From Lunularia cruciata (taxonomy: Eukaryota > Streptophyta > Marchantiopsida > Lunulariales > Lunulariaceae): a stretch of DNA of 64,000 nt. How positions within the stretch are numbered: the first letter of the stretch is position 1; each line of letters opens with the position of its first letter. The stretch covers positions 10,917,001 to 10,981,000 of the forward strand of contig OX419755.1 in the NCBI GenBank assembly GCA_948567375.1. Reading direction: 5' to 3'. Of this stretch, positions 61,621-64,000 are shown in pieces. The translations under genes and the position numbers were made by a program. The notes under the pieces are model-generated. The model searched no databases. It saw only the letters and a list, made by a program, of their open reading frames with translations, and was not told the DNA's origin.

Positions 61621-63832
61621 CTTCATTTCCAGTATCAGTATCTATCTTAATAAAATCTGACTGAATTTGTTTTTTCTTTTCTTTTGCTATAGTAATAGTC
61701 TTCATTGTACTAGTCTCATCAAAAACTACATCCCTACTCACAATAAGACAACACCTTTCTGGATCCCACAATCTATATCCCTTTGTATCCTTCTCATATC
61801 CCAAGAATATACATTTTCTAGATTTGGGGTCTAACTTTGTCCTTTGTTCTTGTTGAATATGAACATAAGCTATGCATCCAAATACTCTAAGTGAAGAGTA
61901 ATCAACATGCCTACCTGTCCATTTTTCCATAGGTGTCTTACACTCAATAGCAGTAGAGGGAGAAAGGTTTACCAAATGACAAGCCGTATTTATAGCTTCT
62001 GCCCAAAAACTCTTCTCCAATCCAGCGTTGCTTAACATACTTCTTGCTTTCTCCAAGAGTGTACGATTTATCCGCTCTGCCACACCATTTTGTTGAGGAG
62101 TACCCGGTATGGTAAAGTGATGGATTATCCCTTCACTCTTACAATATCTATCAAACTCTCCAGATTTGTATTCTCCACCATTATCAGACCTCAAACACTT
62201 CACTTTCCTTCCAGTTTGTTTCTCCATCATCACCTTCCATTGTTTAAATATAGAGAAGACCTCTGATTTTTGCTTCATGGTGTAGACCCATACTCTCCTA
62301 GAGTAATCATCAACCAAAGACACAAAATATAATGCTCCAGATTTTGAAGCTACAGGTGCAGGGCCCCAAACATCAGAATGCACATAGTTTAAAATTCCCT
62401 TTGTGCAATGAACTCCAGTGGAAAAGCTTACCCTCCGTTGCTTTCCTATTACACAATGCTCACAGAATTTTAACTTATAACTTTTAAGGCCCTTCAGAAG
62501 TTGTTGCTTGGACAATTCACTTAGACCCCTTTCACTCATATGACCCAAACGGAGGTGCCATAACTGAGTAAGATCTTTGGGATCTTCATTTTCAGAAATA
62601 GTACTTGCCACTCCTCCAGTGATGGTCTCTCCAACAAGCTCATAAAGGTTTCCTATCTTCTTGCCCTTCATTACAACCAATGCTCCTTTTGATACCTTGA
62701 GTGTTCCATTTTCTGCTCCCCACCTCCAACCATTTGAGTCCAAAGTGCCTAGTGATATCAAATTCTTCCTTAACTCAGGAACATGCCTCACATCAACAAG
62801 AGTCCTCACAATACCATCAAACATCTTAATGTGTATTGTACCAATGCCAATAGCTTTACAAGCCATGTTGTTCCCCATTATTACAGATCCTCCATTGAAT
62901 GATTTGTACTCATGAAACCACTCCTTATTTGGACACATATGGTAAGAGCAACCTGAGTCCAATATCCATGACTCCTCAAATTGATCTTTGTCTTGGGTAA
63001 CACATAGAACATCATCCACAACTCCAGATGACTCAGCAATGCTTGCTTGATCTGAAAGTTGACCTTTATCCTTGTTGGACTCAAGCCTCTTGTTGTTACA
63101 ATCCTTCTTGAAATGTCCAACCTTCCCACAAATCCAGCACTTGCCTTTGAAACCTCCAGTTCTAGACTTGGATCTTGATTTACTTCTGATCTGATCTCTC
63201 TCTCTTGTCCTTCCTCTGATAAATAGAGCCTCTGAATTTGTCTTTTCTTGGTTGGGTTTTTTTCGCATCTCATTGGACAATAATGCTAAAGTGACCTCCT
63301 CACAGTTTATATCATCCTTCCCATATAGAAGAGTTGTGACCAGATGCTCATCCGATGGAGAAAGTGAAGTCAATAACAGCAATGCCTTATCCTCCTCTTC
63401 TAACTTAACCTCTATGCTCATCAACTCACAAATGATTTTGTTGAAAGCATTGAGGTGCTCCATAATACTCTGGCCTTCCTTCATCCTCAACATATACAAC
63501 TTCTGTTTAAGAAACAGTCTGTTTGTCAAAGACTTGGTCATATAAAGATTTTCCAATTTGGCCCATAGTTTTGGTGCAGATTCCTCATTCATAACATTGT
63601 ATAGCACTTCATCAGCAAGATTCAACCTAATAGTGCTAATAGCTCTCAGATCTGCATCTTCATCTTCCCCATCCTCATCACTTTTGTCCTCCTTTTTCTT
63701 CTTCAGTGCTCCATGCAGTCCTTGCTGGACAAGAAGGTCCTTCATCTTCAGTTGCCAAAGTCCAAAATTGTTTTTCCCATCAAACTTCTCCACAGCAAAT
63801 TTAGCAATGGATATGGATATCACCCCTGCCAT
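61604..63832 (-). CDS. Copia gag, protease and integrase
   Basis: The start is the ATG at 63832 (MAGVISISIAKFAVEKFDG), chosen because upstream in-frame codons lack ATG. It is 742 aa. Gag has FDGKNNFGLWQLKMKDLLVQ and the CCHC knuckle CWICGKVGHFKKDC. Protease has WILDSGCSYHMC (Asp-Ser-Gly). The integrase zinc site has HLRLGHMSERGL...CEHC, and the core has SLVDDYSRRVWVY, SDNGGEYKSG and NGVAERINRTLLEKARSML, giving D, D, E. The dead copy at 34.6-38.5 kb is colinear. The frame ends GNEAFHLL by a frameshift. Confidence 0.94.
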   Translation of the reverse strand: MAGVISISIAKFAVEKFDGKNNFGLWQLKMKDLLVQQGLHGALKKKKEDKSDEDGEDEDADLRAISTIRLNLADEVLYNVMNEESAPKLWAKLENLYMTKSLTNRLFLKQKLYMLRMKEGQSIMEHLNAFNKIICELMSIEVKLEEEDKALLLLTSLSPSDEHLVTTLLYGKDDINCEEVTLALLSNEMRKKPNQEKTNSEALFIRGRTRERDQIRSKSRSKSRTGGFKGKCWICGKVGHFKKDCNNKRLESNKDKGQLSDQASIAESSGVVDDVLCVTQDKDQFEESWILDSGCSYHMCPNKEWFHEYKSFNGGSVIMGNNMACKAIGIGTIHIKMFDGIVRTLVDVRHVPELRKNLISLGTLDSNGWRWGAENGTLKVSKGALVVMKGKKIGNLYELVGETITGGVASTISENEDPKDLTQLWHLRLGHMSERGLSELSKQQLLKGLKSYKLKFCEHCVIGKQRRVSFSTGVHCTKGILNYVHSDVWGPAPVASKSGALYFVSLVDDYSRRVWVYTMKQKSEVFSIFKQWKVMMEKQTGRKVKCLRSDNGGEYKSGEFDRYCKSEGIIHHFTIPGTPQQNGVAERINRTLLEKARSMLSNAGLEKSFWAEAINTACHLVNLSPSTAIECKTPMEKWTGRHVDYSSLRVFGCIAYVHIQQEQRTKLDPKSRKCIFLGYEKDTKGYRLWDPERCCLIVSRDVVFDETSTMKTITIAKEKKKQIQSDFIKIDTDTGNEAFHLL

Positions 63833-63915
63833 TGCTTTGCTGTGGACTTGCTTCTGGACCCAATTCCCTGCACCCTCAGATCTCAAGACCCTCTTCAGGA
63901 CCAACTAAGCTCTAA

Positions 63916-63927
63916 GCTCTGATACCA
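63916..63927 (-). other. Copia primer binding site
   Basis: On the minus strand TGGTATCAGAGC, complementary to initiator tRNA-Met, two bases from the 5' LTR. Confidence 0.9.
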
Positions 63928-63929
63928 AT

Positions 63930-64000
63930 TGTTAGAAAATACAGTCCCAAGGGACCTCTCGCAATAGCACATCATAAGGCCCATTAAACATAATCAGAGG
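63930..64000 (-). repeat. Copia 5' LTR, partial
   Basis: Seventy-one bases matching 59449-59519 with one difference (GGGACC against GTGACC). It continues past the window. Confidence 0.95.

Larger units (their letters stand above)
59449..64000 (-). mobile_element. Young Ty1/copia element (5' LTR cut by window end)
   Basis: On the minus strand: 5' LTR beyond 63930, primer site 63916-63927, gag-protease-integrase, RT-RNase H, polypurine tract, 3' LTR 59449-59850. The 71 bases of 5' LTR in view differ from the 3' LTR at one position. Coding sequence is open except for one frameshift. It inserted into segmental duplication copy 2; the left flank is AGGGG, and the matching right flank lies outside the window. 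Confidence 0.95.

Overview
This is nuclear DNA of a land plant. The evidence is a set of class III (secretory plant-type) peroxidase genes with the classic four-exon layout, plus several kinds of plant retroelement: a Ty3/gypsy chromovirus, a Ty1/copia family of Tork/Tnt type, and a LINE-like reverse transcriptase. Repeat density is high and most copies are old and riddled with stop codons. That fits a large genome (fern, lycophyte, gymnosperm or similar), but I cannot name the species. Only one host gene in the window looks intact: a peroxidase on the minus strand at 14263-15964.

Layout. 1-5200: decayed retroelement sequence, with a minus-strand copy and a plus-strand copy of an unrecognised repeat-encoded ORF (called FX here) and a gypsy gag remnant. 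5200-17500: a peroxidase cluster, with one intact gene, one complete but dead four-exon copy, and several exon fragments, some inside local duplications. 18021-21838: a non-LTR element with an N-terminal zinc finger, an RT and a C-terminal nuclease-like domain. 21890-22450: a copia RNase H scrap. 22800-32603: an FX element split by a chromovirus (24295-29933) that has two LTRs and a perfect 5-bp target duplication. 32600-54712: nested remains of FX elements, their LTR-like ends, a dead copia (34266-38948), a gypsy gag-protease scrap and several palindromes. 55095-59448: a second, older copy of the 11.99-16.76 kb peroxidase segment. 59449-64000: a young copia element, running off the window, that interrupts that second copy.

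How it fits together. An ancestral two-gene peroxidase block was duplicated. About 38 kb of retroelements now separates the copies, and all but one peroxidase has decayed. Retroelements are nested inside retroelements: chromovirus in FX, and copia in FX. The items most worth following up are the FX ORF family, seen as four clear copies plus one probable one; the heat-shock-element-like arrays in the chromovirus LTRs; and the non-LTR element with a restriction-like nuclease tail.
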